Source of the DNA: JAHJQQ01 sp963737555
Lineage (GTDB): Bacteria > Pseudomonadota > Gammaproteobacteria > Thiohalobacterales > Thiohalobacteraceae
Length of the DNA: 64,000 nt
NCBI GenBank assembly: GCA_963737555.1
Contig: CAVTTB010000008.1
Coordinates: 496,001 to 560,000, forward strand
Direction of reading: 5' to 3'
Positions within the stretch are counted from its first letter, which is position 1, and the number at the start of each line of letters is the position of its first letter. Below the pieces are notes generated by a model. That model saw only the letters and a program-made list of their open reading frames with translations, did not search any database and had not been told where the DNA came from. Shown here one piece after another: positions 23,475-32,177 of the stretch. Made by a program: the position numbers and the translations under genes.

Positions 23475-23771
23475 TCAGTCTTTACCGTCGAGGCTGTCGA
23501 GCGGATTGGCCCAACTATCGCCGCCGCGCGATTCCAGATCGACGCCATAATCGTCGCGGACGATATCCATCGACCCAGACCAATCTTCCGGTGGCTCGAT
23601 GGGCACGATGTTCAGTTCGTACCAGGTGTCCATATCCAGTTCTTCGATGGTGCCGTCGAAGTACTGGATCTCCAGCGTCTCATCGTCCGCATCCCGGGCA
23701 ACGATCTCGAAATTCTCACCCGCCACCGTGCGATACCAGTCGCCGATGCGCGGTTCATATTCGGTCGCCAT
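23475..23771 (-). CDS. Small conserved acidic protein (DUF6763-like)
   Basis: The 98-residue acidic protein has the core RIGDWYRTVAGENFEIVARD and IQYFDGTIEELDMDTWYELN, with an Asp/Glu-rich C-terminal tail. The core matches the 74-residue protein at 5848-6072 in layout. CAGGAGG precedes the ATG at 23771 and a good promoter lies at 23835-23863. The gene is well expressed by these signs, but its role is unknown. Confidence 0.7.
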   Translation of the reverse strand: MATEYEPRIGDWYRTVAGENFEIVARDADDETLEIQYFDGTIEELDMDTWYELNIVPIEPPEDWSGSMDIVRDDYGVDLESRGGDSWANPLDSLDGKD

Positions 23772-23834
23772 GACAGTTTCCTCCTGAGTGGTTCTGCGCG
23801 GCGCTCGCAGACGGTCGCGTGCGTGGCGTTTTTA

Positions 23835-23863
23835 TTTATAGGCCGATCGTATCGGCTTGGCAA
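23835..23863 (-). promoter_or_regulatory. Sigma-70 promoter for the small acidic protein
   Basis: TTGCCA (23863-23858), 17 bases, TATAAA (23840-23835) on the minus strand. The spacer contains the inverted repeat GCCGAT-ACG-ATCGGC, which could bind a regulator. Confidence 0.6.
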
Positions 23864-24226
23864 CCCTGACCGCAGGCTGTGCGTTGCTGATCCGCAAGCG
23901 TATGATTGAGCGGTTGGAATGCACCTCGTCGCGGTGTAGCTTCGACGGCAGTATTGAGTGATATCAAGATTCATTGTCCGCTTCGACACTGGCGTGAACA
24001 TCTTTCGGCTCCTGTTCGCGTCGATCAGTGCGCTCGGCGCCGCGCCGCTTATGCGTCTCCTCAGTGGTCTGCGGAGCGAGGCTGTGCAATGTGCGCGGCT
24101 AAATGTGGCGCATGTCATGTATTGACGCCTCGATTCTGGCGGCGCCGGATGTGATGCCACGATAGATGATCGATTCACAGTGCCGCGCTCGGCGCGCTGC
24201 ATAACACGACAGAAAAGGAGCTGGCG
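23864..24226. other. Intergenic region before djlA
   Basis: About 360 bases hold short open frames on both strands without ribosome binding sites or coding character. I see no RNA gene. The djlA ribosome binding site AAAAGGAG lies at its right end. Confidence 0.4.
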
Positions 24227-25021
24227 GTGAGTTGGTGGGGTACGTTACTCGGCGGTGCATTCGGTTTTATGCTGGGCGGTCCACTCGGGGCCTTGCTGGG
24301 CGTTGCGTTGGGCCGGCGATTCGATAAAGGCGTCGACGGGCTCGGTGAATATGGCGCGGAAGTGGGTGATCAGGAACGCGTGCAGACCGCGTTCTTCACG
24401 GCGACTTTCGCCGTCATGGGGCACCTCGCTAAAGTCGACGGACAGGTGTCGCAGAACGAGATCCGCCTTGCCGAACAGGTGATGACGCAGATGCGTCTGA
24501 GTGAAGCGATGCGCGGCACGGCGATTCGCTTGTTCAACGAGGGCAAGGCGCCCGAGTTTCAGCTGGACGCGGTGCTCGAACAATTCCGCCAGGAATGCCA
24601 TCGACGTCGACACTTGCTGCGCATGTTCGTCGAGATCCAACTGCACGCCTGTTATGCTGATGGCGCGGTGCATACAGAAGAAGCGCGGGTGCTGCGGCAT
24701 ATTTGTGATCGCCTGGGCTTCAGTCGTCAGGAATTCGCACAGCTTGAAGCGCTGGTGCAGGCAGCGCGCGGTTTCGCCCCGGGCGGCACCGCGCCGTCAT
24801 CGCAGGATCAGCTTGCGGCGGCTTACCAACTGCTCGGCGTGACGCGCCAGGCGAGCGACGCCGAGATCAAGACGGCGTATCGTCGGCTCATGAATCAGCA
24901 TCACCCCGATAAGTTGGTGGCCAAGGGCTTGCCCGAAGAGATGATGGCGTTGGCGACCGAGAAGACCCAAGAAATCAAAGCGGCTTACGAGGTGATTCGT
25001 GCGGCGCGCGGTAGTCACTGA
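24227..25021 (+). CDS. djlA: Membrane-anchored DnaJ-like co-chaperone DjlA
   Basis: The 264-residue protein has the three parts of DjlA: an N-terminal Gly-rich membrane segment (WWGTLLGGAFGFMLGGPLGA), a TerB-like helical middle (MGHLAKVDGQVSQNEIRLAE), and a C-terminal J domain with QHHPDKL. It stimulates DnaK at the inner membrane. The start is a GTG at 24227, chosen because AAAAGGAG lies 7 bases upstream and it gives the full membrane segment. Confidence 0.92.
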   Translation: MSWWGTLLGGAFGFMLGGPLGALLGVALGRRFDKGVDGLGEYGAEVGDQERVQTAFFTATFAVMGHLAKVDGQVSQNEIRLAEQVMTQMRLSEAMRGTAIRLFNEGKAPEFQLDAVLEQFRQECHRRRHLLRMFVEIQLHACYADGAVHTEEARVLRHICDRLGFSRQEFAQLEALVQAARGFAPGGTAPSSQDQLAAAYQLLGVTRQASDAEIKTAYRRLMNQHHPDKLVAKGLPEEMMALATEKTQEIKAAYEVIRAARGSH

Positions 25022-25175
25022 GACGGAGCGCAGGACGGATAGACCGTTGGAGTAGCGCAATCTTCGCGCGGCATTCTGGAGTCGCGCAATCTCTGGGGTA
25101 TTGCGCCTTGCTCGTCCGTATTGCAGCTGTGTAAGCTCACGACACTCCAGCCATAGAAACGCATACGTACCCAGC

Positions 25176-26007
25176 ATGAAACTTGCGGTCCTCTCCGACG
25201 TCCACGGTAATATCCCGGCGCTTAATGCAGTGCTGGAGGATATTGCGCGCTGGCATCCCGACCAGGTCATCGTCAACGGCGACCTGGTCAGTCGCGGACC
25301 TTACAGTCTGGATTGTCTGCGGCTGTTGCAAGCGCGTTTTCCCGATGCCCGCTTCCTGACCGGTAACCATGAAACCTATGTTTTGCGCTGCGCGGATTAT
25401 CCGGCCGATGCAGATAGTCCGACCTGCGACATCGATCGCTTTGCCGATTGGGCACGGCTGCAGCTGGGTGCGGCGGTGGACGAAATTCGCGCCTGGGGCG
25501 ATCACCTCGATTTGACCGGTCTCGAAGGCGGTGCCTCGGCGCATATCACGCACGGCTCGCGATCTGGGTAATCGTGATGGTATTTCCACGCGTACCGCTG
25601 ATGAAGACTTGCCGGCCAAGCTCGGCGAGCCGCGCGATTTGTTCGTCGGTTCGCATACCCATAAACCCTTGCTGCGGCGCTTTAACGCGACACTGGTCGT
25701 AAATACCGGTTCTGTCGGTCAGCCGATGGATGGCGATGCGCGCGCCGCCTATGGACGATTCACCTTGGTTGCGGGCGTATGGGAGGCAGCGATCATGCGT
25801 GTCGCCTATGACAAGGCGCAGGCCGAGCGGGATTTCATCGAGAGCGGTTTTCTTGCCGAGGCCGGGCCGATGGCCAGGCTCATCTATCTGGAATTGCAGC
25901 AGTCGCGCGCGCATGTCGGTCCCTGGCATCGCACCTACATCGATGCGATCAAGGCGCGGGAAATTACCGTGGCCGATGCCGTCGAGGTGTATCTGCAGTC
26001 AGCGTGA
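25176..26007 (+). pseudogene. Calcineurin-like metallophosphoesterase, frameshifted
   Basis: The N-terminal half (MKLAVLSDVHGNIPALNAVL, VNGDLVSRGP, LTGNHETYV) has the DxH, GD and GNHE metal motifs. Near 25555 the frame stops, and coding continues in the next frame with RDLGNRDGISTRTADEDLPA, the GSHTHKPLLRR metal motif, VVNTGSVGQP, and a C-terminus ending VEVYLQSA. The joined protein of about 277 residues would be a complete YfcE/MJ0936-type phosphodiesterase. Since all metal ligands are kept on both sides, a sequencing indel is likely. Confidence 0.8.
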
Positions 26008-26017
26008 ACGTGCGCGC

Positions 26018-26050
26018 AAAAAAACACCGGGGCGGTTTACGCCCCGGTGT
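26018..26050 (-). terminator. Rho-independent terminator
   Basis: ACACCGGGGC (26024-26033) and GCCCCGGTGT (26041-26050) form a perfect 10-base stem with a 7-base loop. On the minus strand it is followed by a T run, so it ends the Gly-zipper gene at 26077. It also lies directly after the phosphoesterase stop on the plus strand. Confidence 0.85.
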
Positions 26051-26076
26051 TCAGTGCTACCGTTTACTGATGGCGC

Positions 26077-26520
26077 TTACTGGTGGTAATAGCCCATGTC
26101 CCGGCCAATTGAGCCGCCAAGGAGCACGCCGGCCACCGTGGCGACATCGTTACCGCGGCCCTTGCCGATTTGATTGCCGACCACACCGCCGATAATCCCG
26201 CCGACGATCGTCGGCGTGGCGGAACGGTAACCGCTGTATGACGGCGGCGGATAATAAGCCGCTTCTTCGCGGTAATAACGCACCGGTTCCTGGTAATACA
26301 CCGGACGTTCGACCACCACGACGCGTTCGTAGACCGGCGGCGCGTAGTAAACGTTCACGACTTTGTGCCTGCCGTGGTGGCGATGATGGTGACCGCCACC
26401 GTGACGCGATCCGCCGTAATAGTTGTGTGTCTCATACTTGTCCGCATGGACCAACGGAGCGGCGAGCAGGCTGCCAGCGCCAACGGTCAGGGCGAGCAGG
26501 ATGGTGTTCAGTTTGCGCAT
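26077..26520 (-). CDS. Exported glycine-zipper 2TM-domain protein
   Basis: The 147-residue protein has a signal peptide (MRKLNTILLALTVGAGSLLA, cleavage after VHA), a His/Gly-rich stretch (RHGGGHHHRHHGRHK), a Tyr/Pro-rich linker, and the glycine-zipper TIVGGIIGGVVGNQIGKGRG with VATVAGVLLGGSIG. Such proteins sit in or at the outer membrane; the His cluster may bind metal. The open frame extends 65 codons upstream, but the ATG at 26520 is right before the signal peptide and follows AAGGAG. Confidence 0.82.
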   Translation of the reverse strand: MRKLNTILLALTVGAGSLLAAPLVHADKYETHNYYGGSRHGGGHHHRHHGRHKVVNVYYAPPVYERVVVVERPVYYQEPVRYYREEAAYYPPPSYSGYRSATPTIVGGIIGGVVGNQIGKGRGNDVATVAGVLLGGSIGRDMGYYHQ

Positions 26521-26739
26521 GACTTTTTCTCCTTGTGGCAAAGACCCGGGTCGGGTGCCGACCGGAATCTTCGGTCGCACGCCGGGGTTCCCCGAGCGTT
26601 GAAGCCAGACTAGCAGGACGAATCTGAACGCCACCTTAACGGGTGGTCTGATCGAAAAATACACGAAGATCGGCGGGTTGAGGCCGGCGCACGCCGTTTG
26701 CAGGACGAGCGGCATGGGTGTTGATGGGGCGGTCCGGCA

Positions 26740-27012
26740 TCAATTGTCGCGCGGCAGCTGCCGGTAACGCAGTTTTAGAAGCAGAATCGCCAATGACAGC
26801 AGCAGGGTGACGGCGTTGGCGAGGATCACCGGCAGCGCATCGATCAGGATGCCGTAGATCAGCCACAGCAATACACCGGCACTGAACAGCAGGAACATGC
26901 CCAACGAGATGTCGTTGCCGGATTTACTGCGCCAGGTCTTGAGCACCTGCGGCACGAACGCCAATGTCGTCAGGCAACCGGCGGCCAGGCCAAGGAGCGT
27001 GGTGGTGTCCAT
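26740..27012 (-). CDS. SemiSWEET-type transporter
   Basis: The 90-residue protein has three membrane segments and the PQ-loop motif FVPQVLKTWRSKSGNDIS of SemiSWEETs, which dimerise to move sugars passively. The C-terminus LLLKLRYRQLP is cytosolic and basic. The ATG at 27012 gives the usual length. It lies 30 bases after the gene at 27043-27456 on the same strand. Confidence 0.88.
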   Translation of the reverse strand: MDTTTLLGLAAGCLTTLAFVPQVLKTWRSKSGNDISLGMFLLFSAGVLLWLIYGILIDALPVILANAVTLLLSLAILLLKLRYRQLPRDN

Positions 27013-27042
27013 TCGCGTAGCGGCCGGTGAGCGCACCAGCGC

Positions 27043-27456
27043 TCAGGATTCTTCCGTCTCGGTGCTGTCGATCCAGACAGCCTCGTCCACGTCGCCAGCG
27101 CTGCCGAAGTCTTTGAAACTGTCGTCTTCACTGGGCGGCTTGTCGGCCTTGGCGGGTGCGCCGCGCTCGGGGATGTTCAGCGGGCGCGCGCCGGGATGTT
27201 TGAAGCTGCGTCTGGCCTCGCCATAGGCGACGTTGAGTTCGTCGACGCTGGCCTCGCCGGCTTTCAAATCGCGCAACTTGGACTCGACGATCTCACGGGT
27301 ATATTCAAGGATTTGCTGCCGCGCGAGGTTGAACAAGAAGAGGGTCTTGGCGTTACCCGTGTCGAGGCGTTCATCACGCACGACCGGGGTGCTTTTCGCA
27401 CCGGCTTCAAGATACCCATACCAGAGAGGGCCTTTTTGTTTTGCTGATACCGACAT
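27043..27456 (-). CDS. Conserved hypothetical acidic protein
   Basis: The 137-residue protein starts MSVSAKQKGPLWYGYLEAGA and has a helical middle (LFLFNLARQQILEYTREIVE) and a long acidic, disordered tail (PPSEDDSFKDFGSAGDVDEA). I chose the ATG at 27456 with AGGTGA upstream; an ATG ten codons earlier is possible. No known domain. Likely cotranscribed with the SemiSWEET gene. Confidence 0.65.
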   Translation of the reverse strand: MSVSAKQKGPLWYGYLEAGAKSTPVVRDERLDTGNAKTLFLFNLARQQILEYTREIVESKLRDLKAGEASVDELNVAYGEARRSFKHPGARPLNIPERGAPAKADKPPSEDDSFKDFGSAGDVDEAVWIDSTETEES

Positions 27457-27674
27457 TGTCTTCACCTGAACCGAGTGTTGCTCCATGGGTTACGCCGACC
27501 GGCGGCGCGTGGCGGAATAATAGCCAGCCATAGCGATCTGTCCAGAATTAACTTTAGGGGGAGGCGGCGCGCGGGCCGGGCTTGCCGGGCAGATCGGTGC
27601 ACGTGGCGCCGCAAAGACCGCGGCTTCAGCGGCATATAACACAGGTTTTCGGGGCGGACCGCTGGGCCCTCTGA

Positions 27675-28745
27675 CTACTCGCGCAGGCCCAGCGGATCGG
27701 CGGGATCGACATCGTCCATGAAGGGCTTGCGGCGGTCGTTGTTGGTGATCTGGTACACCTTGCCGACCCAGTTGTTAATGATCGCCTCGGCGGTGTCGTG
27801 CCAGGTGTTATCGATATGCGGCAGGATGAAGCTCTCCGGCAGTTCAGGGACCGGGCGGCCGCTGGCCACGGCGCGCTCCAACAGCGCGCGATACTCGTCG
27901 AGGATGGCCTGGACCTGTGGGCTGAAATAATTATCCGGAAAGGGCGGATGGTCCGTGCGACTGCCGGCCGCGTAGCGCAGCACCTCGCGTTTGTATTCCT
28001 TGAGCAGGCTGATGCTGTCGTATTCCGGATGGCCTTGCAGGAACACCAGGCGGAAGCCGTCTTCACTGACGGCCAGATGCACGCCGGCCTCGGCGCTTTC
28101 GGCCAATATCTGCAGGTCGGCGGCCTCGAACTGGACGCGGTCGATCTGATTGAAGCGCGAATGCGGTACGTCGAAGCGCGTGTTCACGCCCAGGGTCAGT
28201 GGATGCTTGCGATCGCACACCCGGTGCGGATAGACGCCCCAGCGCTTATAGCCCAGCGGCCGACGTTTCTGCCCATAGCGGAACTGCAGCACGGCGTGGG
28301 TCGCCAGACACGAGCACAGCGTCGAGGTGACGTTGGCGTAGGCCCAGTCGATGACCTCGATGAGCGGTTCCCAGAACGGCTGTTCGGCCAGTTCCGTGCC
28401 CTGGACGTTGGCGCCGGTGATGATCAGCGCGTCCAGTCCAGCGGATTTGATCTGCTCGAAGCTCTCGTAGTACTTGTCGACATGCTCGCGGCCGCGGCTC
28501 TCGCGCACCAGTTCCTTGAGGGTGAACGGGTGCATGTAGAACTGGGCGATCTGGTTGCTCTCGCCGACCAGGCGGAAAAACTGCCGCTCAGTCGCCTCCA
28601 GCGCCGCATCCGGCATCATGTTCAGCAAACCGATGTGCAGTTCGCGGATATCCTGATGGACGGCTTCGTCACCGGGCAGGATGGTCTCGCCTTCCTGTTC
28701 CAGGCGGGCGAAGGCAGGCAGTTCGGTATTGGCGACCAGGGGCAT
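27675..28745 (-). CDS. metA: Homoserine O-acyltransferase MetA
   Basis: The 356-residue protein activates homoserine for methionine synthesis by acyl transfer from an acyl-CoA. The catalytic cysteine is the second Cys of TSTLCSCLATHA, aligned by eye with E. coli C142; the His and Glu of the dyad are in GHPEYD. The acyl-specificity position, which is Gly in succinyl and Glu in acetyl enzymes, reads Gln here (ITGANVQG), so the donor is open. About 45 residues at the C-terminus extend past the usual end. It lies 25 bases after a P-loop ATPase gene on the same strand and is probably its operon partner. Confidence 0.9.
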   Translation of the reverse strand: MPLVANTELPAFARLEQEGETILPGDEAVHQDIRELHIGLLNMMPDAALEATERQFFRLVGESNQIAQFYMHPFTLKELVRESRGREHVDKYYESFEQIKSAGLDALIITGANVQGTELAEQPFWEPLIEVIDWAYANVTSTLCSCLATHAVLQFRYGQKRRPLGYKRWGVYPHRVCDRKHPLTLGVNTRFDVPHSRFNQIDRVQFEAADLQILAESAEAGVHLAVSEDGFRLVFLQGHPEYDSISLLKEYKREVLRYAAGSRTDHPPFPDNYFSPQVQAILDEYRALLERAVASGRPVPELPESFILPHIDNTWHDTAEAIINNWVGKVYQITNNDRRKPFMDDVDPADPLGLRE

Positions 28746-28770
28746 GGTTTCGATTCTCTCGCGGTGTTGA

Positions 28771-29616
28771 CTAGCCTTGCCGTTCCAGCGCCGATTCGAT
28801 CAGGCGCATGAAACCGGCCTCGTCCTGAGCCTGGGCGAGTTCCGTCGTGGTGAGCGTGTAGCCATGTTCGGCGGCGATCGCTTCGTAGCGTGGGATACGC
28901 GAATAGAACAGGCGCGGGAACATCCAGCGCACAAAGTCATCCGGTTCGATCAGGGCGACATAGGGCAACGCGCGTTCTTGCAGATACGTCGCCAATTGCT
29001 CGTCCAAGAACGTCTCGCGGTAGTAGAGCGGCTTGGGTGCGGCCTCGGCGCGGCGGATCAATTCCTGCTCGTCGGATTTGGTTGCCTGGAGATACAGGAT
29101 CAGCGTGTGTTCGGCAAGGATATTGATGGTCAGCGGATCGTCGAGTTCGCAGACACTGCCGCCGGCGTCATTGATGAAGTGCTGATAGCCGTAAATTTCC
29201 TCCGCCTTACGGATGAATTCCGGCACGTCGCGCATGGCGGCGATCTCGGCAAGCCGGTGCAGTTCCTGGCGGCGTTTGAATTCCCGCAGCCCCAACCCAC
29301 CCTGTTCGGGATTGCCGAGCTTGCCCAGGAAACTCGATACCGGGTGCAGATTGTCCACGGTGATATTGTTGCCGATGTGAATCGAATCCGAACGCAGCAG
29401 GTCGCGCAGGAACGGGATCTCCATCACCTTGTGCTTGATGTTGTCGAGGATCGGTTCGTCCAGGTAGCGCGTGCCGATGCGATAGTCGCCCGAGTAATGG
29501 AACCAGTTGCGCTTGCGCAGCATGTTGGACAGACGCGTCTTGCCGACGCCGGACATGCCCAGCAGGGTGATGCGCTTGTTCGGCCAGGCGCGGAATTGGT
29601 CGACACTCAACTTCAT
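28771..29616 (-). CDS. P-loop ATPase/kinase-like protein next to metA
   Basis: The 281-residue protein has Walker A LLGMSGVGKTRLSNML near residue 20. It continues with NWFHYSGDYRIGTRYLD, a helical middle and HFINDAGGSVCELDD, which resembles nucleotide or small-molecule kinases of the shikimate-kinase-like class. No substrate is known. The ATG at 29616 with GGAGAG is preferred over a 113-codon upstream extension that has no domain character. It is transcribed into metA. Confidence 0.78.
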   Translation of the reverse strand: MKLSVDQFRAWPNKRITLLGMSGVGKTRLSNMLRKRNWFHYSGDYRIGTRYLDEPILDNIKHKVMEIPFLRDLLRSDSIHIGNNITVDNLHPVSSFLGKLGNPEQGGLGLREFKRRQELHRLAEIAAMRDVPEFIRKAEEIYGYQHFINDAGGSVCELDDPLTINILAEHTLILYLQATKSDEQELIRRAEAAPKPLYYRETFLDEQLATYLQERALPYVALIEPDDFVRWMFPRLFYSRIPRYEAIAAEHGYTLTTTELAQAQDEAGFMRLIESALERQG

Positions 29617-29762
29617 GAAGGGCTCTCCGCCACGGCGCCCGCGGTACGGGCGTGTATAGCCACCCACTATACCGGGCGCGGGGTGAGCGTTGAAGCGTTC
29701 AAATGATTGTGGGCCTGGGTGGGTTGTTTCCCGCACAGCGTGTGTCGCGTTATGCTGGCGCC

Positions 29763-30566
29763 ATGCCCAAGTCCGTCTTCGATGCCAAACCCCGACTCCG
29801 CGCCCGTGCCCTGTACGTCGGCGAGCGCATCGATGTGCGCGCCTTCGAACGCGGTGATCTGATTGCCGAATCGCCGCTGTTGGTGCGCGCGGGCAGCCAG
29901 GGGTGTGCCGCCTTGTTTCGTTACGGCGTGGTGGTGCTGTTCGAACTGCACCCACTGGAGGAACTGTCCTTCCTCGGCCAACTCGCGCCCTTGATCGCCG
30001 GTGCCATCGCGCAGCCGGAGCATGAAGATGTCGAACTCATTATCAGCACCGATGGTGATGAACGTGTTGACCCGTCCGGTGCCATCAGTCTGACCGATGC
30101 CTCAGTGGAACGACTTCAGTTGGTGGCCGAGGTGCTGGCTAAAAGTGTGGTGCTGGCGCATTACGAACATCAGGTGGCGCAGGTATTCGATTCCATCGAG
30201 CCGCTCGCCGCAGGATTGCGCCAGGCCGGCCGCGTCGGTTCGCAGGCGCGTGAGTTGCTGCGCCAGATCGGCGATGTGTTGATGGTGGAACACAAGATGG
30301 TCGGGCGCGTCGAGGTCGCGGAGAAACCGGATCTGCTCTGGGATCATCCGCCATTGGAGCGTGTCTATGCGCGGCTGGTGGACGAATTCGAATTGGCCGA
30401 ACGCCATCGTGCCCTGGATGACAAGCTGGAATTGATCGCGCGCACCGCCGAGACGGTGCTCGATTTGTTACACCACAAGCGCTCGCTACGCGTGGAGTGG
30501 TACATCGTGATTCTCATCGTGGTCGAGATATTTCTCTCGCTCTATGATTTGTTTGTCGCTGCTTGA
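29763..30566 (+). CDS. RMD1/YagE (DUF155) family protein
   Basis: The 267-residue protein has the RMD1 pattern: an N-terminal beta-rich domain (ARALYVGERIDVRAFERG, ALFRYGVVVLFELHPLEE), a helical domain (ALDDKLELIARTAETVLDLL) and a C-terminal membrane segment (WYIVILIVVEIFLSLYDLF). Eukaryotic relatives act in mitochondria and meiosis; the bacterial role is unknown. The ATG at 29763 is the only start that gives the family N-terminus. It is divergent from the ATPase-metA pair. Confidence 0.85.
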   Translation: MPKSVFDAKPRLRARALYVGERIDVRAFERGDLIAESPLLVRAGSQGCAALFRYGVVVLFELHPLEELSFLGQLAPLIAGAIAQPEHEDVELIISTDGDERVDPSGAISLTDASVERLQLVAEVLAKSVVLAHYEHQVAQVFDSIEPLAAGLRQAGRVGSQARELLRQIGDVLMVEHKMVGRVEVAEKPDLLWDHPPLERVYARLVDEFELAERHRALDDKLELIARTAETVLDLLHHKRSLRVEWYIVILIVVEIFLSLYDLFVAA

Positions 30567-30608
30567 AGCGGCCTTTCATGGGGTTGTCATCGGCGCTAAG
30601 TAGGCTGA

Positions 30609-31022
30609 TTGCTATGGTTCGCATTACCTGCCCGATGCGGAATTCCCCGACCGCTACATGCCGTTCTGGCAAGCACGTTGAGGTTCCCCTTGGACGATGA
30701 CCTGCTTCTGTATCTGGATGGCGCGCCGCATCTGCAGGTGGCGCGCGGCGGCGGTATTCCCGGCCAACTGCGTGGCCTGTTCGCACGCCTGGATGCGGAT
30801 ATGGATGTGGGTATTGAACTCGAGGGCCAACGGGTCACGGCACCGGATGCCGCGCAGCGCGCCCGCTTCGTGCTTGGACATGTGCTGACGGCACTGGCCG
30901 AGGGGAAGCAGGATTTCGCGCGCAGCCTGCTAATTTATGTGGCGTCGCGTCAGCCTGATCTGCACGCCGTGTGGGTACGCGGCGATGCCTCGGAGTGGAC
31001 CGTGGAGCTGGATTTCCGCTGA
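30609..31022 (+). CDS. Conserved hypothetical protein, start uncertain
   Basis: The frame opens at a TTG (30609) and runs 137 residues. The part from about residue 28 (DDDLLLYLDGAPHLQVARGG, FARLDADMDVGIELEGQRVT, GDASEWTVELDFR) looks like a real folded protein, while the first 25 residues do not. TTG codons at 30678 or 30690 are likelier starts. No known domain or membrane segment. Confidence 0.5.
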   Translation: MLWFALPARCGIPRPLHAVLASTLRFPLDDDLLLYLDGAPHLQVARGGGIPGQLRGLFARLDADMDVGIELEGQRVTAPDAAQRARFVLGHVLTALAEGKQDFARSLLIYVASRQPDLHAVWVRGDASEWTVELDFR

Positions 31023-31106
31023 AAATCGAGCTTGGTCGGCAGCCGCCGGCTAGGCATAATGGCTCGGCCGGTTCCTCCGCCGGCGTCACGTTTCGAGCCA
31101 TCCACA

Positions 31107-31778
31107 ATGGATAATTCAACCCTCAACCTGGTGGTCGGTTCCGCGCTGCAGATCGAGTTGCCGCAAGCCGGCATTCAGGATGTACCGGTAACGCTGATCG
31201 GCTACGTTCCCGGCCGCAGCATCATGGTCATGCTGCAATCCGCCGCCGAGTCGGCCGCACGCCAGATTCTGCACGCCGGTGACGCCTGCGTGGTGCGCTT
31301 CGAGTCCGGCGACAATCTGTATGCCTTTGATACACAAGTGCTGTGTCTAGCGGAGCAACCCTTCTTGCACGCGCATCTGGCCTATCCGCAGGGCGTGCAG
31401 GGCACCATGGTGCGACGCAGCCAGCGTGTGCCGGTCAACGATGTGGTGATGATGCTGGTGATGGAGGAGGCGGGTCGGAAGATGTCCGTGGTGCTGGCCG
31501 ACATCAGTTTGTCGGGCGCGCGCTTAGTGGCCGGCAGCCGACTCGGCGAAATCGGTGAGCGCTTTTCCATCGAGATCCCGCATCTCGGTACGGCGGGCAC
31601 GGATCGGGTGGTGTTGCCGTGCCGGGTGCGCTACGTGCGCGAGGAGCGCAGCCACACGGCCGACAAGCGTGTCTATCACCATGGCGTCGAGTTCACTGAG
31701 TTGAATCGTCAGGCGTGGATGTTTATCGAACGCTACATCGGCGACAAGGTGTCCGAGCAGCGCGTGACCGGCGTTTGA
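31107..31778 (+). CDS. YcgR-like PilZ-domain c-di-GMP-binding protein
   Basis: The 223-residue protein has an N-terminal YcgR-N-type beta domain (LNLVVGSALQIELPQAG, LIGYVPGRSIMVML) and a C-terminal PilZ domain with the c-di-GMP contacts RRSQR (about 102-106) and DISLSGARL (about 132-140). YcgR proteins slow flagellar motors or steer other outputs when c-di-GMP is high. The ATG at 31107 gives the family N-terminus. A GGDEF cyclase at 18896 and HDOD proteins next door fit a signalling neighbourhood. Confidence 0.9.
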   Translation: MDNSTLNLVVGSALQIELPQAGIQDVPVTLIGYVPGRSIMVMLQSAAESAARQILHAGDACVVRFESGDNLYAFDTQVLCLAEQPFLHAHLAYPQGVQGTMVRRSQRVPVNDVVMMLVMEEAGRKMSVVLADISLSGARLVAGSRLGEIGERFSIEIPHLGTAGTDRVVLPCRVRYVREERSHTADKRVYHHGVEFTELNRQAWMFIERYIGDKVSEQRVTGV

Positions 31779-31816
31779 ATGACGTGTGAGTGAGCTGGTG
31801 ATATCGGGTTTGAAGT

Positions 31817-32137
31817 TTAACCGTACACATCGATACCCACTTTAGGGATATCTTCTTCGCTCAACTGGTCCTGTGCCTCGCGGCGGCGTTCGCGCTTGTC
31901 GCGGGTATCCAGAATGACGCGCGCCTGCCCGAGTCGGCGCTCCGCTCTGCGGCGCTCCGGCCCGGAATAGGTCGCGAGGAAGGGTGCTTGCGGCGGTGTG
32001 TGCGGCTGGTCATCGACAGGCTGAATGCGGACGCTGGCCGTGAGACCCTGCAGCGCCTGATTCGCCGGGCTGGTTATATTTTCCTTCTTGAGCGTCTGTA
32101 CCCCGCTGTCATCGGGGCGGAAATTGATGATGCTCAT
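31817..32137 (-). CDS. Hypothetical protein with Arg-rich GPERRR motif
   Basis: The 106-residue protein has a disordered first half and two Arg clusters, YSGPERRRAERRLGQ and DTRDKRERRREAQD. The GPERRR cluster occurs at the edge of PilZ and other signalling proteins, but no full domain is visible. It lies 40 bases after the HDOD gene on the same strand and is likely cotranscribed. Confidence 0.6.
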   Translation of the reverse strand: MSIINFRPDDSGVQTLKKENITSPANQALQGLTASVRIQPVDDQPHTPPQAPFLATYSGPERRRAERRLGQARVILDTRDKRERRREAQDQLSEEDIPKVGIDVYG

Positions 32138-32177
32138 TCCGGCTGTCTCCGCGGTCTCAGGTTGCCGGGGGCGTCTA

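Noticed and set aside
23906..24154. 82-codon open frame in the gap before djlA
   Set aside because: No ribosome binding site, Arg/Cys-rich random composition.
27798..28811. A 337-codon plus-strand open frame opposite metA
   Set aside because: It is a shadow of metA with no ribosome binding site and no domain.
28777..29706. A 309-codon plus-strand open frame
   Set aside because: It lies opposite the P-loop ATPase gene, which has a start signal and Walker motif.
30611..30682. Short run reading HYLPDAEFPDRYMPFWQAR before a stop
   Set aside because: It looks like the end of a protein, but only about 24 codons are open and no gene precedes it; too short to call a remnant.
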